This document shows positions 32,631 through 44,657 of a stretch of 64,000 nt of DNA, piece after piece. Origin of the DNA: Fagopyrum homotropicum (lineage: Eukaryota; Streptophyta; Magnoliopsida; Caryophyllales; Polygonaceae); NCBI GenBank assembly GCA_033239125.1, contig BSWB01000008.1, positions 18,754,001 to 18,818,000 on the forward strand, in the 5' to 3' direction. The position numbers and the translations under genes were made by a program. The notes under the pieces were generated by a model. It was given only the letters and a program-made list of their open reading frames with translations, ran no database searches and was not told the DNA's origin. Each line of letters begins with the position of its first letter. The stretch's first letter is position 1.

Positions 32631-34075
32631 CCCCTCCTTAAAACGATTTGTCCATGAATTTATGGCGTCCTCCTTAGCTTGGTTCAGGGGAAGCATCAAT
32701 GTGTGGGACATGTCATGTATAAATTCAATTCGAGTCCCTTCTTGTTTACAACTTTCTACAAGGACATCAACAAGAGCAACAATAAAATTGTTCCCAAGAT
32801 CATTAATGTAGGTATCCGAGCTCTCGTAATAGTTGGGTGAGAGAACTTCTCTTAGGTACTTCGTTTGTGCACCTAATAATATGTTGTTTAAAGTCTTATT
32901 ATCAACGAATATAACAACACATGCATATATACAATAATCAAGCACAGCAATCATCAAAGACATAGATAAGTCACAAAACATAGGGGTTGTTATTATATTC
33001 CTTCTAAAGATTATTCTCATCTTATGAAATTTGACTTATGGTCCTCAACATGTATCTCATAATTATTCCTTAAGTCATATCTACCTTCAAGTGATCCTCC
33101 GGCACACAAAACTCCTAAACATCTCAAAGTTGAAGGTAGGTAAGGAATCACCAACCAAAAATCAGCATAATGAATAAAATTCCAAACATGATATTTCTCA
33201 TCAATTTGAATCATATTTAGATGGCTCTTCATGGATTCAATTAAATGAGGTAGGCGTTGTTTAGGAGTGTGATGTTTAAAATTAAATAATTCTAGTTCAT
33301 CATCGCAAGTAGGATTAACATCCATGAACTCATCATATCAAACACATATATGACTAGGATCAATAAATTTAGCAAGCTCATCAATCAACATCCTAGATTC
33401 GGTGTTCAAGACATAAGGATCCAAAAATTCAGCAACACTTCTAATAATTTCAGCATGTAAAACAAGAGGTGTAGCACCATTAATATGTTCCTTAGTATCA
33501 AAACTAGCACTAAAATGTCTCATAAATCCAACAAGGTTAACCATAGACACTATTATAAAAAAAAAAGTTTTTTAATAAAATCAACATACTCAACAATATG
33601 TGTAATAGAGTTGGTATGCTAAATAAGAGATACATTTTCAAATTTAACCTCTACAAAATCGGCATGTGTAATAAGAGGTTTTTCATCAATGCATTCATCC
33701 ATAAGGGCAATAAACTCATCATGTTTTATAAGATCAACATGCTCTCAAAAGGTTCATTATAATTGGGCATGGGCACTTCACAATCACAAGATGCATCAAC
33801 TATTTTCTCAACAACAAAATCATCATGTGTCATATGCTCATCATTTAAAATCATCCTTTAATAAGACTCATCACCAACTAACTCTTTGTCATTATAGACA
33901 TGCTCATCTAGTATAGAGATAGAAGGTGTATAATTACTCCCTGAAGTTTCCTTTATGATTTCTTGCGGGTCCAAATTACAAGGTGAGGTAGGGGCATTAT
34001 GGTTGGCCGGTGCCTTATCCTCCTCGGGAACCTTTTGTACCGTGATCTTGTTCTCAACCATCTTTCTTTGTCGTG
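32610..34075 (-). pseudogene. Degenerate minus-strand coding region, unidentified
   Basis: Three minus-strand open pieces follow one another with stops or shifts between them: 33338-33550 (NLVGFMRHFSASFDTKEH, EIIRSVAEFLDPYVLNTES), 33017-33325 (MDVNPTCDDELELFNFKHHT) and 32610-33020 (TTPMFCDLSMSLMIAVLD, KYLREVLSPNYYESSDTYI). An upstream stretch to 34075 reads MVENKITVQKVPEEDKAP. The C-terminal INSWTNRFKEG recalls the SRTNPFQEG-like string near the end of plant Gypsy polyproteins, which is only a hint. I do not recognise the product. At 34079 the chromovirus F begins on the other strand. Confidence 0.4.
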
Positions 34076-34078
34076 GCC

Positions 34079-35036
34079 AGTGAGCAGATTGGATGAGGAG
34101 TACACTAGACAAATAGTGAGACTCCATGGTGTACCGAGGACGATCGTCTCTGATCGAGATGGACGGTTTACCTCAAGGTTTTGGCAGCATATTCAGACTA
34201 CTTTGGGGACGATTCTACACTTCACGATTGCGTTTCACCCCCAGACTGATGGTCAGTCTGAGAGGACCATCCAGACCTTAGAGGATATGTTGCGAGCTTG
34301 TGTGTTGGATTGGGGACAGGGATGGTCTGATTACCCCCCACTTGTTGAGTTTTCATACAACAACAGCTGGCATGTATCTATTGGGATGGCTCCTTATAAG
34401 GCATTGTATGTACGTAGGTTCCGTACACCTTTGTGTTGTGCTGGGATGAGCCTAGCAATATCAGTGGGATAGCCAGAGCAGATTCAGGATGATATGGCTC
34501 GAGTAGCGCTGATTAGAGAGAGGATGTTGGATGCACAGAGTCGCCAGAAGTCATATGCGGATAAGAGACGTTGGCCTCTAGAGTTCAGGGTAGGAACTCA
34601 TGTCTGGTTGAGAGTATCTCCGACGTGTGGCGTCAGACGTTTTGGCATAAAGGGGAAGCTGAGTCCCCGATATGTCGGTCCTTTTGAAATATTGGATAGA
34701 GTTGGCAGGGCAGCCTACAGATTGGCTTTGCCTCCGAGATTAGAGGGTGTTCACCCTGTGTTCCATGTGTCTCAACTGAGAGAGTACATACCAGATCCGA
34801 GGCACATTGTGAGTTATGATGATTTGGTGGTGGAGCCAGACAACACCTTTGTTGAGCAGCCTATTGCAGTCCTAGAGCAAGGTGTGAGACACCTGCATTC
34901 GAACGACATTCCTATGATGAGGATACAGTGGTCTAGACATGGACCTGAGGAGGCTACATGGGTGACTGAGGATAGTATCTAGAGGAACTATCCAGAGTTT
35001 TATGCTGAGATAGATGCATCTAGGGTCGATGAGTAG
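34079..35036 (+). pseudogene. Chromovirus F integrase core and chromodomain region
   Basis: The 5'-truncated frame starts within the integrase core (VSRLDEEYTRQIVRLHG, IVSDRDGRFTSRFW, FHPQTDGQSERTIQ) and continues, after a TAG at about 34470, through KSYADKRRWPLEFRVG, the GPY/F module (GKLSPRYVGPFEILDRVG), the HPVFHVSQLREYIPDP block and a C-terminal chromodomain-like part (MMRIQWSRHGPEEATWVTED), with stops at 34979-34981 and 35034-35036. This order is typical of the Tekay/Del chromovirus lineage, whose chromodomain guides insertion to chromatin marks. Gag, protease and RT are absent. Confidence 0.85.
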
Positions 35037-35575
35037 ATCTTAGTGCTATCTTGGTGAGTATGTGTTTATGTGCTTATATGCTTTGATGTGCTTATTCCAT
35101 GCTAGCTATGATATGTGTTATGATCTTATTAGATCTTGTTGTGCTAGCGTGATATATGTTTATAGCTAGAGATGGTTCTTTCCTCCATGCTATCTTAGTG
35201 TGATTAGGATTCAGTTGGAGATGGTTCTTTCCTCCATGCTACTTGGTGGACATAGTTTCAGTGGAGATGTTATTCCTACATACGATGTATATGATTATGT
35301 TCGGCTAGAGATGTGCTTCCTCTATGCCTTGTGATGTGGTATGGCGGGAGATGTGATTCCTCTACGCCTTTGGGTAGCGTTATGACCCTATTTTTTTGGA
35401 GTTGATGTTTCCTCCATGTTTATGTTTGAGGTTATAGGTTTGTATAGGTTATGACCTTCTGAGCGGAGATGTGATACCTCTGATAGAGAGAGCGAGTTAT
35501 ACCTCGGCTTACGGGCCCGAGAGGATTTGGGATCTTGCAAGTTTCGGGACGAAACTTGTTTTTAGGCGGGTGAGA
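35037..35575 (+). repeat. F 3' noncoding region with degenerate tandem repeats
   Basis: From about 35168 to 35490 a word like GGAGATGTxxTTCCTCxATGC recurs about seven times at intervals near 50-60 bp (35168, 35217, 35262, 35307, 35346, 35400, 35465). It ends with TTTCGGGACGAAACTTGT and a purine-rich TTAGGCGGGTGAGA that serves as PPT before the LTR at 35576. Confidence 0.65.
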
Positions 35576-37503
35576 TGTAAGAGCCTAGTTGCTGAGTTGC
35601 GGAGAGAGCGAGCAGAGGGCCAGATTTGTGCCTAGACCGCCCCTGCGTGACCCTGGAGGCGCCCCTACGGTTTGCCTAGGCCGCCCCTGCGGCTCACATA
35701 GTCCGCCCCCGCGGCTCTGTGTGCTGCAGCCGTCTTTTTTGACCCTTTGACCCGTGCTTTACTCTTTTTACCCCTTTATAACCTTTATCTCCTTCTTTTG
35801 ATGAGGGTTTACCATTCTCAGCAACATCTCTCTCTCCTATGTACATCTTCTTCTCTCTTCTTCCTTGGATCATCTTTGTTGATCTTCTCTTGAGTTTTGT
35901 GAGTTTGTGAGAGTTTTGGATAGCTTTGCTTGGCTTTGATGTTGGTTGATGTTGTTGTACCTTGTTGAGCCAGCCTGAGGTGTGTTGATGTGGTGCTGAT
36001 CTTCTGGAAAGCTTAGTTGGTGAGCTTTCATGGCCTTTCTTCTTTCTTTCCTCTTTTCTTCATCTTTTCCTCTCTTTCCTTAGCCTAGCTTAGTTTCCTT
36101 AGGCTTGGATCATGTTTCAGCCTTGTTTAGCTTGTGTTGATGTATATATATGTATGTTTTATATGTGTGTTGTTGTTGGAGCGAAGGAGTAAAGAATCGA
36201 AGGAAGAAGTGAAGAAAGGGCTAAGGTGGTGTCTTCTGCTGTCCAGCCGCCCCTGCGCCACCTTGCAGCCGCCCCTGCGCCAGCCAGGATCCGCCCCTGC
36301 GCCACCAGTGAGCCGCCCCTGCTCGACCTGCATCAGCAAGGGTCTTCTCTTGGTTCTGTAGGTGTCTGTGTGCTTCTAGCCTTTCCTTAGGATGCCTTTG
36401 TTCCCTCCTTTCCTAGTTTGAGAGTATAAGATCATGCTAGAGGTGTGAGGATGTGTTTTATTGAGGTTATGATCGGTTTATGCCTTGTATGGATTTTGAG
36501 GCTCATTAGGTTGTGAGTTTAGGTTGAGGATGATCCTATGGATCCCTTTGGGTCTAGGTGTGACCCTTGTGTTGGTAGGAGATTGATATATCTCTTTATG
36601 CCCTGTGTATAGGCTATGTTGTCCCTCCAGTGTAGAGGTGATCATGGTTGAGTTTGATCGAGGTTGAGGTAAGTCCGTAGGACTTACTTAGCTGTCATCC
36701 TTATATTGGGTGTTTGCATGAGTGGTGTGTGCTTTATATGTTTGCTATGATAGCATGAGATGTCGCTTATACCGACCTATGTTTTATTGATTGCCCCGTA
36801 TGTGTGGCTGTGATAACCTTTCCCTTTCATCCCGCCGTGGAGTCTGGAAGGTTCTCTGATGTCAGGCCAGACTGACTTTACAAGAAGGGCACAATCCACT
36901 CCCGTAGGGTACACGGATTGTGTGACCGATACTTGTACAGCTGGCTAGCAAGCTCAGAGGCGAGGATGTATCGGTCCTCCTGTCACATAGTATCATATAT
37001 ATTTTAAATATACGATTTGAGTGAATGACCATTATATTGAGATGATAAACTAGGTAAATGTGTGAAAGCATGCTGATGTGTTTATCTTTCCTTGATTGTG
37101 ATTGTGCTTATGCATTACTCTATATATGTGTATGGATAGCTAATGCTTTTTACCATGTTGTAGATGCCCCACAGGATAGGCATGTTGTTGGGTGATCTAG
37201 CAAAGTGGCAGGCCGAGGACGTCTCGTACATAGGTTGTTGTGTGCTTTTGGGTTTGTTTACCTTTCCCTCCTGCGTGAGGATGATCTTTTGTTACCTCCT
37301 GTGTGAGGGCGTTGTTGTTTATTCTCGGCTATATTGTCTTACCTTTTGGTTGTACAGTTTATATAGTTTTATGTAGTTGTTTTTATATCTGTTAGTGTCA
37401 TGTTGTAAGGTCCAGTGAACTTGTTGTCAAGATAGGGTCAGGATCCATTGTGAGATTCTAGCCCAATGTGACACTCCAAGTCCCGCGGATTCAGGGTGTT
37501 ACA
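35576..37503 (+). repeat. F 3' LTR (1928 bp)
   Basis: Bounded by TGTAAGAGCCTAG...GGGTGTTACA and preceded by a PPT. Two clusters of CCGCCCCTGCGG-like words lie at 35635-35730 and 36245-36330. A TTTATAACC near 35775 could be the TATA element. The 3' end in reverse complement resembles the fragment at 45813, so two chromovirus LTRs of related type occur in the window. Confidence 0.78.
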
Positions 37504-39496
37504 TGGAGTGTCGGGTTTGGGTATATTTAAGTGTCGCGTTCGGGCGGGTAGATTTCATGTTAGGGTTATGATTTCATGTAAGGGTCTTCGAGTCAGGGTT
37601 TATGTGAGGGTTTGGCGGCGGGTTTAGGGTTCCAATAGGGTGGAGGTGTATTTGTGGGGATGGGGATCAACTAGGGGTGACCGATAACGGCGTGGGGTGG
37701 TGTTGGTATCACCGGTAGCAAAGAGGGTGGCAATTCGAGGAAGAGGTTTTAGGGTTCCGATGATAGGTAATAATCGATAGGGTTTCTAGAAATGGAAAAC
37801 CCCTAGGGAAGCGGCTAGTGGTCTTGGGTTGTATCGGTGAGGATTGGTAGTGGTGGTGGTATGGTGTTAATGGGATAGTGGTGGTGGAGGGTGGTTCCAA
37901 TGATGGTTTGCTCAAACGGTCTTAAGGAGTCGGTTCTTATATGCAAACCCGAATTTGCTTCGGTAGTGACAAAGAGGTTCCGGTGGTGTTGTGATGGCTA
38001 TGCGAAGGGTTTCCAGTTACAAAAACAATGGTGGTGAAGATCTCTTCTAATATAAGGCACAAGGTCCGGTGATGAACCAAATTTTGGTTACGGGGTCTTG
38101 TTGTGGGCCCGATTTGTACTCTGGTGATACTCTGATGAAGGTGGCGGTGAAAAAAATTTCATTTTATTTATTTATTAAAGGCTACAAAAATCAATTAAAT
38201 GAAACTGCAATTGAAATTGAAAGAGTAAATAAAGGAGAGTAGTAGAAAACAAACTGTAGTGGTGAATGCTCTTGGTTACTGTTTTTGTTGGAACTTGATG
38301 AAAGCTCCGATTTTTTTGATAGGTTGATGTCGATTAACTCATGATTTGATACCACTTTGATATGGGGTTAGCCGTGTGATAAGTCACGGTGTTTTGACAC
38401 CAACTGACTTGAAGAAATAGATTGTGATATGGGCATGGATGGCTCAAATGAAGGTTGTGTAAGGATAGGTAAATGATATGATGGAAATAGCGATCTATAA
38501 TTGGATAGATTAGGTCAAACCCTAAGAAAGACTTGGAGCATGATAAGGAAAATGAGGCCCTAACACACGGCAAAGAACGATTTTAGAACCCTCCCACTAT
38601 AATCAATGGGCAATGTCACGTCCACCTATGGCCAATGAAGGAGGCTAGTGAATCGAATAAGAAGATACCAACTTGTCGACAGAAGTAGGACAACTCAAAC
38701 AAGTCTAAGTTATTGGTGAACAAGACGTCACTCGCTCTTTACTCCACATTAGAAGCAAAACGGATTGCACAAGCAAATACCGAAAACATGTTTTTGAATT
38801 ATTAATTATGTGATTTACAAAGGCGCAAGTATTCCCAATATATATCAACTCGAGTGATCCACGAGTAAAGGATCCGAATAAGATCTAACTTATGAAGGAT
38901 AAGGTTCGATCTTCTACTCTAAAAAGAAGATTTATCTTGTAATAAGATAGGATCTTCTAAGATCATTCAAATATATCTTGTCAAAGATATGATTATCTCA
39001 ATCTACCTTTAAGTTTCTCTATTAGAAAACCTAAATTATTTGGAAAATTAATTAAAATAGATTGAGTTGAAAATAAAAATTACAAGCCCAAAATAAAACA
39101 ACTTAACCCATAATTTAAATGGGTTTTTATGGGCTGGAAAATAACAATGCTTGGGCTAAAAATCAATCCTTAAATCCATCCTCCATGTGTATGCATGCTT
39201 GGCCCGGTGATTGTGTATGGCCGGCCTTTCACGTGGATCTTGCATGGATGATCCGACTTTGCATGGTAGGTTCGATCTAGTTGTGTGCGTGTATGGACAT
39301 TTACACCTTCTTTGTCCTCTTTGCAAGCGATATCCGGAATATGTGCATGAATAAGCTCCTTTATCTCTTTCTCAATGCACATGCATGGGTACGTATGTTT
39401 TAATGAATATATGATCTTCTAGTTTCAACATATGATTGATTCATCTGCTCTTCCTTCTACACGTATACTTACAAGGGAAAGATGGCTTTCATGCAT
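37504..39496. other. Unclassified noncoding DNA
   Basis: No supported gene. The first 650 bp are G/T-rich (repeated GTGGTGGTGG and AGGGTTT); 38160-38230 is A/T-rich. CTCATGATTTGATACCA near 38338-38354 reads, on the minus strand, like a degenerate initiator-Met tRNA PBS (TGGTATCA), so an eroded minus-strand element with its LTR to the right is possible. No gag or pol translation accompanies it. Confidence 0.35.
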
Positions 39497-39725
39497 ACGT
39501 GAATCTTATTATCTCCCATCTCCAATAAATGGTCTTCACTTCTATTCTAGCGATGGTCTTCATTTCATCTTTGAGGATGGTCATCATTTTTTTTGTTAAC
39601 GGTCTTCATTTCATTTCTTTCCTAGAAGTGACTTTGATTCTCCATCTTTCTCTTTAGAACGCTCTTCACTCCTTGCCTCATAACTTCCATAATCATGGTC
39701 TTGAATTGAGCTAGGTCCGGATATG
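39497..39725. repeat. Dispersed repeat, copy 2
   Basis: Direct copy of 32391-32630 (shared CATCTCCAATAAATGGTCTT, AGTGACTTTGATTCTCC-type and TAATCATGGTCTTGAATTGA-type blocks). It is followed by DNA unlike the sequence after copy 1. Confidence 0.6.
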
Positions 39726-40940
39726 TTGTTTCATCACAAACACAAGCGGTTTTTGCATCGTACTATAATGTTTTATTTGAACCCCGGTCTTCTAACAGCT
39801 ACGAGAGGCATTTGGATGATATTAAGGTAAATTGGCAAAGCTATCTAAAATTGATGGATTATTTGGAGATCAGATGACTAATTCCATACAATGAGACAAT
39901 TATTTGAGCATGGTACGACTTATATCATCATTTTGGCACTAGGACAAAAAACACGCATTTAAGAACTCAATCCGCCTTGCCTATAAGTTTTTATTTTAAA
40001 TTTATAATTGCATATTGATTCGATAATTATTCTTAGGTGTGAGTCCGCGCACAATTTGTTGAATACTACATTGGGTTCAAGCGTGTAAGGATTCCGAGTG
40101 GTGGTTGACAACATCAACTTGAAGGTAGTCGATCAGATTGGAAAAATCCAAACGTCAACAAAGCCTTCACGTGAAAAGTTGTTGTTGGATGTGTGGGTTC
40201 TAACCTTTGATATTCTCCGAAACAAAGTAACCCAAGAGTGTTCCACGATATTTTTGGAGATCTACAACAAGGAGAATAAACTTAGGATTCTAACAACATG
40301 TTAGGATTCAAAAAGAGGGAAGCTCATGGATTTCCGTGTGTGCATGAATTCTTCTTGCTATTAGGGATTGGTTGTTGACACGTTTGGATAAGATCCATCC
40401 ATTTTGAAGACAAGTACGATGGGTAAGAATGGATCCGACCACTACTAATGATGTGGTCAACATTGATCTACAAATAGTGTCACTAAACAACTTCAAGGAG
40501 AGAATGGTAAATCTTGGGAGTACCACAATAAGAGAACGAGAGAAGTTGGTAAGAACTAAAGGAACACCACTTATGTATGTTATTTGTTGAACAAAGAGAC
40601 CACGAATGGCAAAGGCTCTATTCTAACAATTCGTACAATAGCATTGGTTGACGGTAATCATTTTATAGCGGTTTGCTTTGTATTAACTTGTTTATACTCA
40701 TATTAGAATGACAAAGGCTCTATTCTAACAATTTTGGGCTATTTATTTGAAGGTTTGAATCGAAGAAGATTCTCATATACCTCCTTTGACAAATGGGTGG
40801 AAGAACATTATTATTCAAGCGTGGATGGATGGAGCAAGCCTTTCCTTGATAGGCTTAAGACGCACGATGAACTTCGGCACCTAGAGCGTCCTAAAACAAC
40901 AACCATAATAGTCAATTTGTAAGTTAAGTAGCACGATATA
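39726..40940. other. Unclassified DNA with a short direct repeat
   Basis: No gene can be supported; the longest plus-strand frames (40098-40304 and 40734-40922) match nothing I recognise and lack codon structure. The bases AAAGGCTCTATTCTAACAAT occur at about 40612 and again at about 40712, about 100 bp apart, which may mark a small insertion or tandem duplication. Confidence 0.4.
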
Positions 40941-41965
40941 TGTTAAGGGAAAAACAAAGAAGATGTCCAACAAAAGCACCTATCTCCAACTCCTCAGAAG
41001 CCACCACTTTCATTCCCTAAAAAGAAGACTAGTTCTTTGCTTGACAAGCAACTAGAAAGTTCATGGAGAGGATAAGCAAAATAAGTCTTGATGATAGAGT
41101 GGAAGAAGAAACAAATAAGAGGTATCTAGCAAGGAAGATGTCCAACAAAAGCACCTATCTTTAAGAAACTTGCCATAAGAAGGTATCTAGCAAGGAAGAT
41201 GCCTTCTTATGTCAAGTTTCTTAAAGATATTTTATCTAACAAAATAAGTCTTGATGATTTTGAGGAGGTAAAGATGACTAGAAAGTCAACCTATCATATC
41301 AACCACTGGAAGATGGCGGTGAAGAGAGAGGATCCGGGCACCTTTTGTGTTTCGGTTGAGCATGGAAAAGTTAAACTTGAGGCATTGTGTGATCTTGGAG
41401 CAAGTGTAAGTATTATTCCTATATCTCTTTGTGAGAGGTTGAACTTGAAAACATCAAAACCAATTAAGATAGTTTTCTTCATGGCGGACAAGTCGGACAA
41501 GTTTACCGTTGGGATATTAGAGGATGTGCCTATCAAGATTGAGAGATTCATACTATCGGTTGACTTTGTGGATCTTGATATAGTAAAGGATGAGAAGATG
41601 TCGATCATCTTAGGAAGACCTTTCCTAGCTACCATTGGAACTCTTATAGATGTGAAGAATAGGATATTATCATTCAACATTGATGAGGAACACATCCAAT
41701 ACAAGTACATAAAGATTAGTTCCCAAACCTCCTTATGAGAGTGAAGATGTGAAGTTCTTAGAAGATGAAGATGAATCTAAGAAAGAACTTGAGGATACTA
41801 GTTATGAAGAACCATTCAATATAGAGAGTTGAAAGTTGTGAAAGTTGAGGTTCAACAAGAAGGATATGATCCTACACCCAAGAAGGTTAAGGAGAAAGAT
41901 CATCCGAGGCCTAGGAGACCATTCATGCTCTTCAAGGATCTGAAGAAATGGGTGACTAGGAAGAA
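40941..41965 (+). pseudogene. E protease fragment
   Basis: The best open part is 41199-41738: MPSYVKFLKDILSNKISLDD, FEEVKMTRKSTYHI, REDPGTFCVSVEHGKVKLEA, the active-site stretch CDLGASVSIIPISLC and IILGRPFLATIGTLIDVKN. Upstream 40941-41198 is recognisable but broken (KPPLSFPKKKTS, QATRKFMERISK), with a short internal duplication around 41110-41200. Downstream the frame decays (RPRRPFMLFKDLKKW with shifts), then the sequence goes directly to the post-pol block, so RT, RNase H and integrase are deleted. Confidence 0.75.
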
Positions 41966-42513
41966 GATTTAAAAGAATCAAGACAAGCTTGCCTCATCAA
42001 TCTTAGATCTAGGATAAGTGAAGAAAATAAGCTAGGTCGAGCGGTTCGAGCCTATGACCTTAAACAAGGACGCTTAATGGGAGGCAACCCATTGGTATGT
42101 ATTATTTTCTTTTTGATTCAGTTTTTATTTTGAATAATGTGTATTTTTGGATGTTTTGATGCCTTATATAGAGCATGAAAAGGAAACAAAGAGACTTAAA
42201 AAAATCGTTCAAGGAAAGAAGAAGGAAATAAAGGGCCAAAGAAGAAGTAAAGTGGTCAATATCAAGAGGAACTTTTCCTAGCATCGAGTGCACCTCGAGT
42301 GAAGCCTTGAGTTTCCTTATGTAGTGTTCAATCAATCGAGTTTATGAAAACTCAAGCAAGGAAGACAACAAGGTAACCTCGAATGGTATGAGTTTTTTTT
42401 TTTTTTATGGATTTTCACTCTATAACTAACATAAACCCGACCTAACCATATTCTTCTTCTTCTTCTTCTTCCCAAAACTCAAACAAGCCATCTCCCTCTC
42501 TTCTCCTACCCCA
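41966..42513 (+). other. E post-pol spacer
   Basis: Noncoding. It has CTTAATGGGAGGCAACCCAT at about 42071-42090 followed by TGGTATGT, a good match to a plant 5' splice site, then CTCGAG-type words (42290-42360), a run of 13 T at about 42399 and a CTT microsatellite (about 42451-42470) ahead of the next ORF. Confidence 0.55.
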
Positions 42514-43350
42514 TTGATGATCCTAAGCTCCATTTTCAACCAAATCAATCAAAATCCATGTTTCTTTAATCTAAATCTTCATTCATACACTTCTTCCCTT
42601 CCTCCAATATCTACCTACTTCTCCATTTCTTCCCCAAATATCAAAATTTCAAAAATAAGCCGAGTTGATAGTGTTGTCATCCCCACCTCGGATGAACTAT
42701 ACATCATGTGGTGTGTCTTTCATGACACCATCCCTGATATACCCTTCATACTTGTAATGTTCCTTGGGAGGTTGGCCTTAAAGAGTAATGGGTCAATGTT
42801 TGTTAGAGGATTAGTGTCCAAAATCGCCAAGTACTTTAAGCTTCCTCTTGACTGATTTACACCTGCCCTACCCATTAAGTTTCTAATATAGACCTTTCCA
42901 TTCTTAAGGTTAACAAGATTGTGAAGGTTGGAAGATCCGGTTTGGTGAGATTTAGAGTCTTAACCACCATGTTACCGTAGAACCCAAGTTGTACAATGTT
43001 CATGTCAAGGATTAGAGAGAGGTATTGGATCGAGTTGTTTGAAGAGAAAGAATATGATTATGTTCAAAGAGAGGATGAGGAAAGTGATTGTGATGACGAC
43101 TTTAACCTCGAGGAAGAGGAAGGTGACTTCAATGAAAATGATGATGCTCATATGGAAGATGTCCAAGGTGGTGCAGGCGACTCTAGAGCTCATGGTAGTA
43201 ATCCCTCCCAATATAACATGGAACACGTTCATCAATACATGCAAAGGTAACAAGCATGGAGATATGAGTACAAAAGGAGGAATGATGAGGATAAAGCTTG
43301 GATGAAAGCTCAAGATGTTAGGCCCACATTGATGAACAAGCTAAGACCAT
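42514..43350 (+). pseudogene. E post-pol ORF with acidic tail
   Basis: Two open pieces. 42514-42855 begins MMILSSIFNQINQNPCFFNL and includes DELYIMWCVFHDTIPDIPFI and RGLVSKIAKYFKLPLD, which parallel LFCMVIGRVPDFAAMLAYDL and GGLVTHIATSMGLDL in the A2 protein. 42996-43250 carries YWIELFEEKEYDYVQREDEE and a strongly acidic stretch, parallel to the Asp tract in A2. Stops at about 42853 and around 42890-42960 separate them. I read this as a broken copy of the Athila post-pol protein. Confidence 0.55.
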
Positions 43351-44657
43351 GAGGTTCTTTTGAATTTGTAGCTCGCTGATGGTAGGTTCAACTTAAGCAA
43401 AAGGTCACCCATGATGATCTCATTACTATTAGGGACGAATGGTGAGATTGATATGACCAATGAATGAAGGTCACACCTGCAAGAAAGACATTATGCATCT
43501 TGTGGGCATTTCTTATACATTATCTCTTTTTTTTGCATTAAGGACAATGCAAACCTTAAGTATGGGTATATAGAATCCCTAAATTCATTTGTATACATGT
43601 GTTTGCATATTTTCATGTTTCTTTTTTAAAATTTTTGTGTTAGTCTTATCTTTCTAAAATCCAAAAATATTTCAAAAGTTTAAAATCCAAAAAAATTGAA
43701 AATTTTTAAAAATTTTGTATGCTTCTTAATTACAATGAATGGTATGATCTTGATGATGAAATCTATGCTAAAGTCATGACAATTATTGGGACTTGTTGAT
43801 TTTAATGTTTGTGAATAGAGCATATGTGAAGCATGTTGAATAATCATCCATGAAATGTATATGAAAGATGAATTTAATAATGCACTTATGCCTTTCTATT
43901 GTTGATGTTTGGCTTAGTGATTCCTATATTCTAAAATTTGAGCAAATGTCATGTGCTTAGGTTCTTGATAGTGTATATTGGTTATTAACTCTTAATTGCT
44001 CGACCTAGGGTATCTTACATTAAGAGACTCGCTTGAGTGAAAAATACTAAACCATAAGGCAAAAGGCTAAATGAATGAAAAAAGTAAAGAAAAAGTCAGA
44101 GTGAAAGCACATCAAAGTTTAAATGTCAATTGGCTATGTGATGAATGCTCGTTTTTCTTTTATTTTGCTTTTATCCCAATGAGATCAGTTATGCACATCA
44201 AAAGTTGAATGCACAAGTGAATGTAAATCATGCCAAAAAAGAGCATGAAATTTTATTTGTTAGGCCGAGTCCAAGAAGAAAAGCATTGTAAAAATCCTGA
44301 TCATGTTTTATTGCACCTAAGTATATGGACTTTTAGCTACCTTTTATTCATCTGGTTGAACAATACAAACCAAATGCAAGCATCATTAAAGACCTCTAAG
44401 TAGCATGCTTAAATTGTCTTAAATTAGGATTCTAGATTATAGGTTTCTTGTGTAATCATTTAACATTCATCTTTCATGATTATATCATGCCCATTATTCT
44501 CAACATTGTCTTATGCCTTGCCATGACACTAATATTTTGAAAAGTGATCAATTATTTGAAGCATCACCAAAAAGATTTTTCTTTCTTTGTTTTTCTCTCT
44601 TTATCCCTTGTATTTGTTCTTGCTTGGGGACAAGCAAGATCTAAGTATGGGATATTT
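43351..44657 (+). other. E 3' noncoding region
   Basis: No gene. The first PPT-like AAGTATGGG is at 43558, after AAGGACAATGCAAACCTT; an A/T-rich block with CAAAAATATTTCAAAAG follows; the second AAGTATGGG, at 44643, stands next to the LTR. Spacing 1085 bp. Confidence 0.65.

Noticed and set aside
38338..38354. A definite LTR element with an initiator-Met PBS
   Set aside because: The PBS match is poor beyond TGGTATCA and no LTR pair, gag or pol could be found; kept only as a remark.
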